Assembly (NCBI RefSeq): GCF_009755605.1
Contig: NZ_WPNZ01000013.1
Coordinates: forward strand, 1-64,000
Length of the DNA: 64,000 bases
Origin: Streptomyces typhae
Lineage (GTDB): Bacteria; Actinomycetota; Actinomycetes; Streptomycetales; Streptomycetaceae
Direction: 5' to 3'
The position numbers and the translations under genes were made by a program. The number at the start of each line of letters is the position of its first letter. The stretch's first letter is position 1. Positions 32,666 through 41,447 of this stretch are shown one piece after another. A model generated the notes under the pieces. The model made no database searches. It was not told the DNA's origin and saw only the letters and a list, made by a program, of their open reading frames with translations.

Positions 32666-33265
32666 AGATGTTCCCCCATACTGCTTCCCCCCGGTCCGAC
32701 AGCAGCACGGTAGCAACCCCGGCGCACCGCCACACGGTTCTTCCGGGACGCCCGCTTCCGGACACCGCCGGTTTCCGTGACGCGACGGCGACGGTGCGTC
32801 ATCGCGGACATGGGGTGCGCGGGCGAGCCCCTACGGGGTGCCTCGTCCTTCTCTACGGCGGACGACGACGAGGCCGCGGGTCACGGCTGGTGCCCGTATC
32901 GTCCCGGTTCTGTGACCGGAGGTGCGTCATGTGTCCCGAATGAAGACGAATTGCGGGCTAGTTGGCGCTACGAGACAGAGGTCACACCCGTCACGGGCGG
33001 CTGGTACATGAGACCTACACCCATTCCTCGGGTCTCCTACCCGAGGATGAGTCCGCTCCCGCGGGACTACACCGGTCGTGGGCCGATAGTCCGGCCCGCA
33101 GTCTGACTTACGTGCCGGAAGCGACCGTCACGATGGAGAGGATCCTGACGACCTGTACCGGCGACCCGCAGTGAACGCCGACGGGACGTCCGTATCCCGT
33201 GCACCGCTTTCACGTTCCGCACGTCTCAACAGTCCTGCCCCATCCCGACGGGAGTCTCCTTCGCC
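32666..33265. other. 600-bp interval upstream of the MMPL gene with a structured leader
   Basis: I find no gene with normal codon use. The right half is markedly less GC-rich than its surroundings and contains three consecutive hairpins (33025-33097, annotated separately), so it is more probably a long 5' leader. Confidence 0.55.
33025..33097 (+). promoter_or_regulatory. Three consecutive hairpins, possible cis-regulatory RNA leader
   Basis: Hairpin 1: TCCTCGGGT / ACCCGAGGA, 9-bp perfect stem with loop CTCCT (33025-33047). Hairpin 2: AGTCC / GGACT (about 33049-33068). Hairpin 3: GGGCCG / CGGCCC with loop ATAGTC (33080-33097). They lie 169-240 bases before the MMPL start. No known riboswitch is recognised. 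Confidence 0.45.
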
Positions 33266-35494
33266 GTGGCTACGTTCCTCTACAAACTGGGCCGTCTCGC
33301 CTTCAGACGGCGCTGGTGGATGGCGCTCATATGGGTCGCCCTCTTCATCGGCGCGGGCGTCGCTGCGTCAACGGCTCCCAAGCCTCCCGCCGACACCTTC
33401 TCCATGCCCGGCACGGAGTCCCAGAAGGCCTTCGACCTGCTCGACGAGCGGTTCCCGGAGACCAGTGCCGACGGTGCCACCGCCCGCGTGGTGGTCCGCG
33501 CCCCCGAGGGCGAGAAGATCAGCTCCGCCAAGAACAAGGCGACGGTCGAGAAGCTGGTCGACCGCCTCGGCAAGGCCGAGAAGGTCTCCAAGGTCGACGA
33601 CCCCTTCAAGGCGGGCACGGTCAGCAAGGACGGCACCACCGCCTACGCGACCGTGTCCTACAAGGTCACCGGCACCGAGCTGAGCGACGAGAACAAGGAC
33701 GCGCTCACCGAGACCCTCGAGGACACCCGCAAGCAGGGGCTGACCGTCGAGGCCGGTGGTGACGCCGTTCCCACCGAGCAGCAGATGGGCGGCAGCGCCG
33801 AGATGATCGGCATCGCGGTCTCCGCGGTCGTCCTGATCATCACCTTCGCCTCGCTGATCGCCGCGGGCATGCCGATCCTCACCGCGCTCATCGGCGTCGG
33901 CATCGGCATCTCCAGCATCACCGCGCTCGGCTCCACCCTGGAGCTGTCCAGCACCACCTCGACGCTCGCCATGATGATCGGCCTCGCGGTCGGCATCGAC
34001 TACGCGCTGTTCATCGTCTCGCGCTACCGCGCCGAACGGGCGGACGGACGCACACCGGAGGACGCGGCGGGCCGCGCCGTCGGCACCGCGGGCTCCGCCG
34101 TGGTCTTCGCCGGACTCACCGTCGTCGTCGCCCTCTCCGGCCTCGCCGTCGTGAACATCCCGATCCTCACCAAGATGGGTCTCGCCGCGGCCGGCACGGT
34201 CGTGATCGCCGTCTTCATCGCGCTGACCCTCATCCCCGCCCTGCTCGGCTTCGCGCCCCGCAGGACGCTGCGCCGCAAGGACCGCAAGAAGCCCGTCGGC
34301 GTCCCCTTCAACGACCCGAACGCCAAGCCCAAGCTCGGCACCCGCTGGGCCCGCTTCGTGCTGCGCCGCCCGCTGATCGTCCTGGTCTTCGCCGTCGTCG
34401 GTCTCGGCGTCGTGGCCGCCCCGGCCGCCAAGCTGGAGCTCGGCCTGCCCGACGAGGGCACGTACGCGGTGGACACCACGCAGCGCAAGGCGTACGACAT
34501 GCTGTCGGACTCCTTCGGCAAGGGCTTCAACGGCCCGCTGACCGTCGTCGTCGACAAGGACAAGGGCGCCGGGGCCGCCGCCAAGGACGTCGCCAAGACG
34601 CTCAAGAAGTTCGACGGCGTCGTCAACGTCACCCCGGCCGCTCCGAACAAGGCCGACAACGCGGCGATCATGACGGCCGTACCGTCGACGGGACCGAGCG
34701 CCGCCGAGACGGAGAAGCTGGTCAAGAAGATCCGTTCGGGCCTCGGCGACGTCGAGGGCAAGACCGGCTCCGAGGTCCTGATCACCGGCCAGACGGCCAT
34801 GACCATCGACTTCTCGCAGACCCTCGACGACGCGCTGATCCCGTACCTGGCCCTCGTCGTCGGCCTGGCCTTCCTGCTCCTGATGCTGGTGTTCCGCTCC
34901 ATCCTCGTCCCGCTGAAGGCGGCCCTCGGCTTCCTGCTCTCGGTGCTCGCGGCGCTCGGCGCGGTGGTCGCGGTCTTCCAGCAGGGCCACCTCGCCGACG
35001 TGTTCGGCGTCGACCAGCCCGGCCCGATCATGAGCATGATGCCGATCTTCATGATCGGTGTGGTCTTCGGTCTGGCCATGGACTACGAAGTGTTCCTCGT
35101 GACGCGTATGCGTGAGGCGTACGTCCACGGCGAGCGCCCGGGGGAGGCCATCGTCACCGGCTTCACCCACGGCGGACGCGTGGTCGCCGCCGCCGCGGTC
35201 ATCATGATCAGCGTCTTCTCCGGCTTCATCATGGAGGACGACGACATGATCAAGATGATGGGCTTCGGTCTCGCGGCCGCCGTCCTCTTCGACGCCTTCG
35301 TCGTCCGCATGGCGATCGTGCCCGCGGTGCTCGCGCTCCTCGGCAAGTCCGCCTGGTGGCTGCCGCGCTGGCTGAACGCGCTGCTGCCCAACGTGGACGT
35401 GGAGGGCGAGAAGCTGCACAAGCAGCTCGGCGACGTGAACGGCGGAGCGGCGCCGTACTCCGACCCGGAGCGGGAGCTTCAGCGCGTGCGCTGA
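33266..35494 (+). CDS. MMPL-family (RND) transporter
   Basis: 742-residue membrane exporter with the RND topology of MmpL/ActII-3 proteins: one helix, an extracellular domain, five or six helices, a second extracellular domain and a further set of helices. The two conserved loops are GLAVGIDYALFIVSRYR (about residue 240) and FGLAMDYEVFLVTRMRE (about residue 600). Basic cytoplasmic linker RRTLRRKDRKKPVG. GTG 33266 follows GGGAG. Substrate unknown; such transporters export lipids, antibiotics or toxic compounds. Single gene, preceded by a long structured leader. Confidence 0.9.
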   Translation: MATFLYKLGRLAFRRRWWMALIWVALFIGAGVAASTAPKPPADTFSMPGTESQKAFDLLDERFPETSADGATARVVVRAPEGEKISSAKNKATVEKLVDRLGKAEKVSKVDDPFKAGTVSKDGTTAYATVSYKVTGTELSDENKDALTETLEDTRKQGLTVEAGGDAVPTEQQMGGSAEMIGIAVSAVVLIITFASLIAAGMPILTALIGVGIGISSITALGSTLELSSTTSTLAMMIGLAVGIDYALFIVSRYRAERADGRTPEDAAGRAVGTAGSAVVFAGLTVVVALSGLAVVNIPILTKMGLAAAGTVVIAVFIALTLIPALLGFAPRRTLRRKDRKKPVGVPFNDPNAKPKLGTRWARFVLRRPLIVLVFAVVGLGVVAAPAAKLELGLPDEGTYAVDTTQRKAYDMLSDSFGKGFNGPLTVVVDKDKGAGAAAKDVAKTLKKFDGVVNVTPAAPNKADNAAIMTAVPSTGPSAAETEKLVKKIRSGLGDVEGKTGSEVLITGQTAMTIDFSQTLDDALIPYLALVVGLAFLLLMLVFRSILVPLKAALGFLLSVLAALGAVVAVFQQGHLADVFGVDQPGPIMSMMPIFMIGVVFGLAMDYEVFLVTRMREAYVHGERPGEAIVTGFTHGGRVVAAAAVIMISVFSGFIMEDDDMIKMMGFGLAAAVLFDAFVVRMAIVPAVLALLGKSAWWLPRWLNALLPNVDVEGEKLHKQLGDVNGGAAPYSDPERELQRVR

Positions 35495-35709
35495 CCTCCT
35501 CCCTCCTCCTCGCTGACGCTGTCCGGCTGACTCCGTTCAGCCGGTTCCGTCCCGGCGACGGCCCGGTGACCTCACGGTCACCGGGCCGTCGTGCGTTGTC
35601 AGGATTTGGGCTCGATTCGTCTGTTCGCGATGTCAACTTGGCCGTGATGACAGGCGTCCGTGCTAAGGGCTGGACGGTTTTCCGTCCCGGTCGCGCGGAG
35701 GAGGTCGCC

Positions 35710-38094
35710 ATGCCCGAAGTCGACGCGGACCGGCTCGCGGTGCTCGCCCTGGACAACCGACGGGCCAGGGACGCCGGGATCGCCGGTGCGAAAGCCGCCA
35801 ACCTGGCGCGGGCCGCCGCAGCGGGCCTGCCCGTCCTGCCCGGGTTCGTCGTCGTCCCCGCCGGGGCGGCGACCGGAGCCCCCTGCGGCGAGGACGCCCT
35901 GCGACGCGCCTGGAGCGCGGTGAGCGAGAACGGCGGGCGCCCGCTCGTCGTGCGCTCCTCCTCCGTGCACGAGGACGGCGCCGAGTCGTCCCTCGCGGGA
36001 CTCTTCGAGACGGTCCTCGACGTACGCGGCTGGGACGCGTTCCTGACGGCGGTGCGGCGGGTCCTGCGCTCCGCCCGCCGGGCGACCGTGGCAGCGGGCC
36101 CTGGCGCCGGGGGGTCCGGTGCTGCGGTGTCCGGTGCCGGGGGGTCCGGCGCTGCGGGGGCTGGTGCCGTGGGGGCTGGTGCCGTGGGGACCGGGGGGTC
36201 TCCCCGGGGCCCTGCCGCGGGCGCCGCCGCCGCGGACATGGCCGTCCTCGTCCAGCCCATGGTGCACGCCACCGCGGGCGGTGTGCTGTTCGGTGCGGAC
36301 CCGCTCGCGGGGCGCCGCGACCGGCTGCTCGTCAGCGCCGTGCGCGGCGGCCCCGACCGGCTCGTCGACGGCAGCGTCCAGGGCATCCGCTACCACCTCA
36401 CGCGGAAGGCCCGCCTCGTGCACACCGAACCCGGCGAGCCGCGCGCCGCCCGCCTGCTCGACCACCGGCGGCTGCGGAGTCTGGTACGCCTCGCGCGCCT
36501 CGCGGAACGGGAGTTCGGCGGCCCGCAGGACATCGAGTTCGGCTTCGACGCCGACGACCGCCTCTGGCTGTTCCAGGCCCGCCCCATCACCGCCATGCCC
36601 GTCGCACCGCCCCGCCGGGCCCGGCTGCTCGGCCCCGGCCCGGTCGCCGAGACCTTCCCCGGTGTGCTGCAACCGCTGGAGGAGGACCTGTGGCTGGCCC
36701 CCATGTCGTACGGCCTGACGGTCGCCCTGGACGTCACGGGCTCGGCCCCGCGCGCCGCCCTGCGCCGCCTACCCGTCGTCACGACCGTCGACGGCCGCGC
36801 CGCCGCCGACCTGCGGCTCCTCGGCGCCGCACCCCCGCTCCGCCGGTCCCGCGCCCTGCTCGCCTCCCTCAACCCGGCCCCGGGCGGACGCCGCGCGGCG
36901 GCGGCCTGGCGCACCGGCAGGCTGCGTTCCGCCCTGCCCCTGCTCGCCGTCGACCTGATGGCCGACGTGGACCGGTGCCTGAGCGAACTGCCGCGCCCCG
37001 AGGAGATGCTGAGCGGACGGCTGTTCGCCGCGATCTCCTGGGGCCGTACGGTCCTCGGCGCGCTGCACGCACAGGAGTCCCTGGCCGGGGCACTGCTGCC
37101 GGACGACTCCGGCGCCACCGCCGTCGGCGAGGCCCTGGCCGTGCTGTCCGAGACGGGCGCGGGCGCGACGGACGACGCGCGCCTGATAGCCAGGCACCCG
37201 GTGCTGCTCTCCCTGCTGCCGCCGTCGCTCGGCCCGCGCGCACCGCTGCCCGCGCGCACGGCCTGGGCCGGGGTACCGCGCGGCACGGGCGCGCTCCCGG
37301 CCCGCGAGGGGCTGCGGCTGCGGGTCCGCTGGGTGCAGGAGATGCAGGCAGGCATGGTCCACGAGATCGCGGCCCGCCTCGTGGCAGCCGGGCTCGTCGA
37401 CGCCCCCGCCCGCGTCCCGCTGCTGCGCTGGCACGAGCTGACGGCGGCGAGCGACGGCGCGGCCCTGCCCGCCGACCTCCCCGCACGGCGGCCCCGGCCG
37501 CCGTGCCCCGCGCTGCCCGCCGCGTTCCGCCTCGCCGCCGGGCGCCCCGTACCCGAACCGGACCGGCGCGGCACGGCGGGCACCGGGCAGGGCGCGGGCG
37601 GCGGCTTCGGTTCGGGCACCGCCTGGCACGGCGCGGGCGACCGGCCCCGGTACGCGGTCCTGGTCGTCCGCACCCTCGACCCCGCCCTCGCACCGCAGTT
37701 GCCCGGCCTCACCGGCCTGGTCGCCGAGACCGGCAGTGTGCTCTCCCACCTGGCCGTGCTGGCCCGCGAGTACCGGGTGCCCACGGTCGTGGGCGTACCC
37801 GACGCCCTCGACCGCTTCCCCGAAGGCACCCGGATGTCCGTGGACGGGGGCACGGGAGCGGTGGAGAAGGTACGGGTGACGGCTGTCGCCGAGGCGGCCG
37901 GCGACGACGACGGCGGCGCGCCGGGCGCATCGGAGGCACCAGACGCGCCGGGCAGGCCGGATGCACCGGGTAGGCCGGGCGCACCGGGTAGGCCGGATGC
38001 ACCGGGCAGGCCGGGCGTACCGGGCAGGCCGGGCGCGCCGGGCGCATTGGATGCCTCACGCCGTCCCGGCCGCCGGCAGGGGATGGCCTCGTGA
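35710..38094 (+). CDS. PEP synthase / rifampin phosphotransferase-like enzyme
   Basis: 794-residue cytoplasmic phosphotransferase with PPDK_N ATP-grasp, middle domain and swivelling His domain. The ATP-binding part has GAKAANLARAAAAGLPVLPG, VVRSSSVHEDGAESSLAGLF and IEFGFDADDRLWLFQARPIT. The His domain is GLVAETGSVLSHLAVLAREY followed by VPTVVGVPDAL, with the phospho-carrier His in SHLAV. Overall size and order match rifampin phosphotransferases better than full PEP synthase, but substrate residues cannot be assigned. A Gly/Ala-rich insertion (about residues 137-175) and a collagen-like tail (GRPDAPGRPGAP repeats) are lineage-specific. ATG 35710 follows GGAGGAGG. The next gene overlaps by 4 bp. 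Confidence 0.78.
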   Translation: MPEVDADRLAVLALDNRRARDAGIAGAKAANLARAAAAGLPVLPGFVVVPAGAATGAPCGEDALRRAWSAVSENGGRPLVVRSSSVHEDGAESSLAGLFETVLDVRGWDAFLTAVRRVLRSARRATVAAGPGAGGSGAAVSGAGGSGAAGAGAVGAGAVGTGGSPRGPAAGAAAADMAVLVQPMVHATAGGVLFGADPLAGRRDRLLVSAVRGGPDRLVDGSVQGIRYHLTRKARLVHTEPGEPRAARLLDHRRLRSLVRLARLAEREFGGPQDIEFGFDADDRLWLFQARPITAMPVAPPRRARLLGPGPVAETFPGVLQPLEEDLWLAPMSYGLTVALDVTGSAPRAALRRLPVVTTVDGRAAADLRLLGAAPPLRRSRALLASLNPAPGGRRAAAAWRTGRLRSALPLLAVDLMADVDRCLSELPRPEEMLSGRLFAAISWGRTVLGALHAQESLAGALLPDDSGATAVGEALAVLSETGAGATDDARLIARHPVLLSLLPPSLGPRAPLPARTAWAGVPRGTGALPAREGLRLRVRWVQEMQAGMVHEIAARLVAAGLVDAPARVPLLRWHELTAASDGAALPADLPARRPRPPCPALPAAFRLAAGRPVPEPDRRGTAGTGQGAGGGFGSGTAWHGAGDRPRYAVLVVRTLDPALAPQLPGLTGLVAETGSVLSHLAVLAREYRVPTVVGVPDALDRFPEGTRMSVDGGTGAVEKVRVTAVAEAAGDDDGGAPGASEAPDAPGRPDAPGRPGAPGRPDAPGRPGVPGRPGAPGALDASRRPGRRQGMAS
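37950..38040. repeat. Five 18-bp repeats encoding a collagen-like GRPxxP tail
   Basis: In-frame tandem units GRPDAP, GRPGAP, GRPDAP, GRPGVP, GRPGAP at the C-terminus of the phosphotransferase-like enzyme. Confidence 0.85.
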
Positions 38095-39011
38095 AGTACG
38101 TCAGCTACCTCCTCGGCGGGCTCACCGCCGCCGCGGCCGCCGCGTACAGCGTGGTCTACCTCACCCGCTGGGAGTGGCAGCGCGCCCTCATCTGCGGAGT
38201 ACTGCTCCTGGTGGTCGAGGGCCTGCTGGTGTGCGCGCTGCTCCTGCACCGCATCGGCCGCCTCGAACGCCGGATCGCGGACGCCGACGAACGCACCGAC
38301 GAGGTCCGGCGGCGGCTCACGGAGGCGCGCGCGGAGCAGGGCGTGCGGTTCCGCTGGCTGGAGCCGCACGGCCCGGACGGAGCCCACCGCACCTATGTGT
38401 TCGTACCGGTCCTGATGGCGGCCGGAGTGCTCCTCTCCGGTGTCGCGTGGGTCGTGCAGAAGATCTCGGCGGCCACCGCGAGGCCCGGCGCCGAGCGCAG
38501 GCTCGCCGGACGGCTCACCCGGCTGACCGCGCCGCCGCACGACCTCCGGGGCCGGGTGCCGGACCTGGAGGCCACCCCGCCCGTGCCGCCGCCCCGCACC
38601 CTGCGGGCGGTCGTCGTGACCGCGGTGGTCGCGGCCTCGGGGCTGCTGCTCGCCCTCCTCGTCGGCACGCTGTCCGACGCCACCCAGACCCGGCCGGGGA
38701 AGCGGTCCGCCTCGGCGGCGACCACCGTCGTCTACCAGGTCGAGGTGCACGGCACCGCCGACGCCGATGCCCGCGCCCTCGCGGCACGCGAGCTGTGGGA
38801 ACGGTGCCGCCGGTCCACCGCCGTCCTCAACGTCCGTGCCCCGCTGACCCGGTTGAGCCCGGACGTCTGGGCCGGAGTGATACGTCCCGCCCTCTCCGAC
38901 CACGACGTGATGCGGCTCCGCGGCTGTCTCGTCGACGCGACGGCGCACCGCACCCGCGCGAAGGTCCTCGGCGAGAGCCAGGAACGGCCGACGGTGCGCC
39001 GGGCAGGCTGA
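38091..39011 (+). CDS. Membrane protein of unknown function coupled to the upstream enzyme
   Basis: 306 residues with two N-terminal helices (SYLLGGLTAAAAAAYSVVYL and ALICGVLLLVVEGLLVCALLL), a charged coiled-coil-like segment (RIGRLERRIADADERTDEVR), a further helix (YVFVPVLMAAGVLLSGVAWVV), a Pro-rich linker, another helix (AVVVTAVVAASGLLLALLVG) and a C-terminal extracytoplasmic domain with two Cys. GTG 38091 overlaps the stop of the phosphotransferase-like gene (GTGA), so the two proteins are made together and may act together. No family recognised. Confidence 0.8.
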   Translation: MKYVSYLLGGLTAAAAAAYSVVYLTRWEWQRALICGVLLLVVEGLLVCALLLHRIGRLERRIADADERTDEVRRRLTEARAEQGVRFRWLEPHGPDGAHRTYVFVPVLMAAGVLLSGVAWVVQKISAATARPGAERRLAGRLTRLTAPPHDLRGRVPDLEATPPVPPPRTLRAVVVTAVVAASGLLLALLVGTLSDATQTRPGKRSASAATTVVYQVEVHGTADADARALAARELWERCRRSTAVLNVRAPLTRLSPDVWAGVIRPALSDHDVMRLRGCLVDATAHRTRAKVLGESQERPTVRRAG

Positions 39012-39122
39012 CCACTCGCAACCACCGTTGTTCCCCCGGGTGTTGGCGATGACGGAGTGCCTGGTGGGAGGCCCGGACCCGGTCGCCGGGGCCCGCGGGC
39101 GCCGCTACTCTGGAAGGCGTCT

Positions 39123-39998
39123 GTGCGTATGTGTCCGCGCGTTGCCGCGCCGCCTTCGCGTCGTCTGCGCGCTCCGCCGCCGTGCGGCCCGTCCCCTCCC
39201 CGCCCCGTCCCGGCGTGCTCCCGTACGCACGCCTTTGGTGGTGACCGCTTGCTGTCCGCTGCCACACCCGCTCGGGCGGTCGCCGCGTGCGCCGCCCTGC
39301 TCGCCTCCGTACGTGCCCTCGGCTCCCGGGCGCGCGTCCGGCCGAGGCCCCGGCGTCCGCTCCCGCGCCGGGTCCTGAAGACCCTGGGCCTGTGCGTCCT
39401 CGGCTACACGGTGTTCTGGCTCACGTCGGCACTCGGCGTCCTCGCCGTGTCGGCCTGGGCCGGCGCACACGCCCCGGACGACCGCGAACTGGCGGGCATC
39501 CGCCACTTTCAGCAGGTCGACGACCGGCTCTGGCGCGGCTCCGCGCCCTCCGCCGAGGGATATCGCGCCCTCGCCGCGCACGGCGTCCACACCGTCGTGG
39601 ACCTGCGCGCGGAGAAGCTGGGCGCCGCCGCCCTCGACCGGCCGCGGCGCGCCGGGCTGCACGTCGTACGGATGCCGATCCGCGACGGGCAGACCCCCGA
39701 CGGCCGTCAGGTCGACGACTTCCTGCGCGTCGTCGCGGACGCGGAAGGACCGGTCTTCGTGCACTGCGGCGCGGGCGTCGGCCGCACCGGGTCGATGAGC
39801 GCCGCCTACCTGGTGCGTACTGGGCAGGCCACACCGGGGCAGGCGGCGCTGCGCACGGTGGCCGTCGGGCCGCCTTCCCTGGAGCAGATCTACTACGTGC
39901 TCAGCGCCGACCGGCACGCGAGCAGGCAGCCACCGGACGTCGTCTCCCTGATCAGCCGGATCGCGGACGCGCCCCGACGGATCAAGGCCTCGCTCTGA
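39123..39998 (+). CDS. Membrane-anchored dual-specificity/tyrosine phosphatase
   Basis: About 291 residues. A basic N-terminal region leads to a transmembrane helix (GLCVLGYTVFWLTSALGVLA). The phosphatase domain follows: FQQVDDRLWRGSAPSAEGYR, LAAHGVHTVVDLRAEK and the P-loop VFVHCGAGVGRTGSMSAAYL with Cys and Arg in place. The substrate could be a phosphoprotein or phospholipid. GTG 39123 follows GGAAGG; ATG 39129 is also possible. Followed by a non-coding repeat region. Confidence 0.82.
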   Translation: MRMCPRVAAPPSRRLRAPPPCGPSPPRPVPACSRTHAFGGDRLLSAATPARAVAACAALLASVRALGSRARVRPRPRRPLPRRVLKTLGLCVLGYTVFWLTSALGVLAVSAWAGAHAPDDRELAGIRHFQQVDDRLWRGSAPSAEGYRALAAHGVHTVVDLRAEKLGAAALDRPRRAGLHVVRMPIRDGQTPDGRQVDDFLRVVADAEGPVFVHCGAGVGRTGSMSAAYLVRTGQATPGQAALRTVAVGPPSLEQIYYVLSADRHASRQPPDVVSLISRIADAPRRIKASL

Positions 39999-40110
39999 AC
40001 CGCGGTGTCGCCCCGAACCGGGTGTCGCCCCGAACCGGGTGTTGCTCCGAACCGGGTGTTGCTCCAAGGCCGAAGCGGGTGTCGTTCCGAAGCGGGGCGT
40101 CGCTCCGAAC
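39999..40110. repeat. Degenerate CCGAACCGGGTGTYGCY repeats
   Basis: About six units of 15-17 bp beginning CGAACCGGGTGT or CGAAGCGGG between the convergent phosphatase and fusion genes. Confidence 0.75.
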
Positions 40111-40169
40111 CACCGGGCCGCCGTCGGTATCACCGGCGGTCGTCGAGCGCGCCGCCGCGCCGCGCGCCC

Positions 40170-41201
40170 TCAGACGCCGGACCGGCTGGCGTGCCGCCGC
40201 GCGTGCTCCGCAGCGACCCGCTCGGGCACCGCGTCGAGCACCCGCTTCTCGAGGAGCGCGGCGGCGAACCGACCGCCGACGCCGCCGTCCTTGGACGGCT
40301 GCTCGCCGACGACCTCGTACCCCGCCGACGCGTAGTAGGCCCGCAGCCGCGGGTTGTTGGCGCGGCAGTCCAGGCGGCACAGGCCGCGGCCCGCGGCGCG
40401 GACACGGCGTTCGGCGTGGGCGAGCATGCGGCGTCCGGTGCCCGCGGGGGCGGTGGCGCGGTCCGTCATCAGGCGGTGGACGTAGCCGGCGACGGGCGGC
40501 TGCGGGCCCCAGGCCGCCGGGTCGTCCCACCACAGCTCCCAGGCGCCCGCGACCGGACCGTCGGGGCCGAGCGTCGCGATCCACAGCTCGCTGTCCGCGA
40601 GCCGCGCCCGGAAGTGCTCCTCGCCGAGCTCGCCCGGCTTCCACTGGGCGATGCCCTGCGCGATCTGCCAGCGGGCCGCCTCGTCGCGCAGCCGCACGAG
40701 CACCGGGATGTCGGCCTCGACCCCGCGCCGGAACGCCAGCTCCGCCCCCGCGGCGGGTTCGAGCAGCCTGCGGCGCAGCGCGGCGCTCACCAACTCGTCG
40801 TCGGCGCCGAGCACCTGGGCGGCGTACGCGCGCAGCGACCCGTACCGCTCGGTCGTGCGGGCATGGGCGAAGTCCTGGACGATGTCGGTCTCGGCGACGC
40901 CGAGGAGGGCGAGAACGAGGGCGGCGAGAAGTTCCGTGCGGTCCTCGTCGGCGGGGCAGTGGAACACCACCGGCTCCGACTCCTCGGCGGCGATCAGCTC
41001 CAGGGCGCGGCGCAGCTCCCGGACGCCGTCCTCGTAGTGGTGCGCGTCGCGGAGGTGGTGGTGGGCGAACGGCGGATGCTCGGGGACACGCGCGTCGGAC
41101 CGGTACAGCTGCCCACGGCGCACCGTACGGCCGTCCTCGGTGACATGGCCGCCCACGTCACGGAAGTCGTGCAGCCGCTCGAATGATATGTGGCTCTTCA
41201 C
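40170..41201 (-). CDS. Fusion: degenerate IphP-type tyrosine phosphatase + GNAT acetyltransferase
   Basis: 343 residues. The N-terminal 120 resemble Y_phosphatase3: HDFRDVGGHVTEDGRTVRRG, then a P-loop FHCPADEDRTELLAALVLAL where the usual HCTAGKDRTG loop has kept Cys and Arg but lost its glycines. The segment that normally joins these parts is very short, so part of the phosphatase fold seems deleted. From about residue 155 a complete GNAT domain follows (FRRGVEADIPVLVRLRDEA, YVHRLMTDRATAPAGTGRRM, CRLDCRANNPRLRAYYASAG). GTG 41201 is the best start. The acetyltransferase is likely active and the phosphatase part doubtful. Confidence 0.8.
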   Translation of the reverse strand: MKSHISFERLHDFRDVGGHVTEDGRTVRRGQLYRSDARVPEHPPFAHHHLRDAHHYEDGVRELRRALELIAAEESEPVVFHCPADEDRTELLAALVLALLGVAETDIVQDFAHARTTERYGSLRAYAAQVLGADDELVSAALRRRLLEPAAGAELAFRRGVEADIPVLVRLRDEAARWQIAQGIAQWKPGELGEEHFRARLADSELWIATLGPDGPVAGAWELWWDDPAAWGPQPPVAGYVHRLMTDRATAPAGTGRRMLAHAERRVRAAGRGLCRLDCRANNPRLRAYYASAGYEVVGEQPSKDGGVGGRFAAALLEKRVLDAVPERVAAEHARRHASRSGV

Positions 41202-41447
41202 AGTGCGGCAGCCTACGTCCGTGGAGCCGGTGCTTGCCGCGATGAACGTCACCGCCCCCGCGCGCGTGCGCTTTGCGGCAAAAGGTCTGGACAGAGCGGG
41301 GCACTCCGTGCTCCGTGCCGTGTCATGTCGCAAGGACGGCACGGGACGGGGGCGGAGTCCGGAGCAGGACGGAGACGGAGCCGGGAACAGGGCGGGAGGA
41401 GTCCGCAGCGGGACACGGGCGGAACACGGGCGGGGCACGGGCGGGGA

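Noticed and set aside
32777..33106. 109-codon plus-strand frame upstream of the MMPL gene
   Set aside because: Third-position GC is low in its second half (AAT, GAA, TTG, AGT, ACA, AGA, CCT) unlike every real gene here, and it covers the hairpin region; treated as leader sequence.
33368..35419. 683-codon open frame on the minus strand
   Set aside because: Entirely antisense to the well-supported MMPL gene; composition (Asp, Glu, His, Gly, Arg) is the usual shadow of GC-rich third positions.
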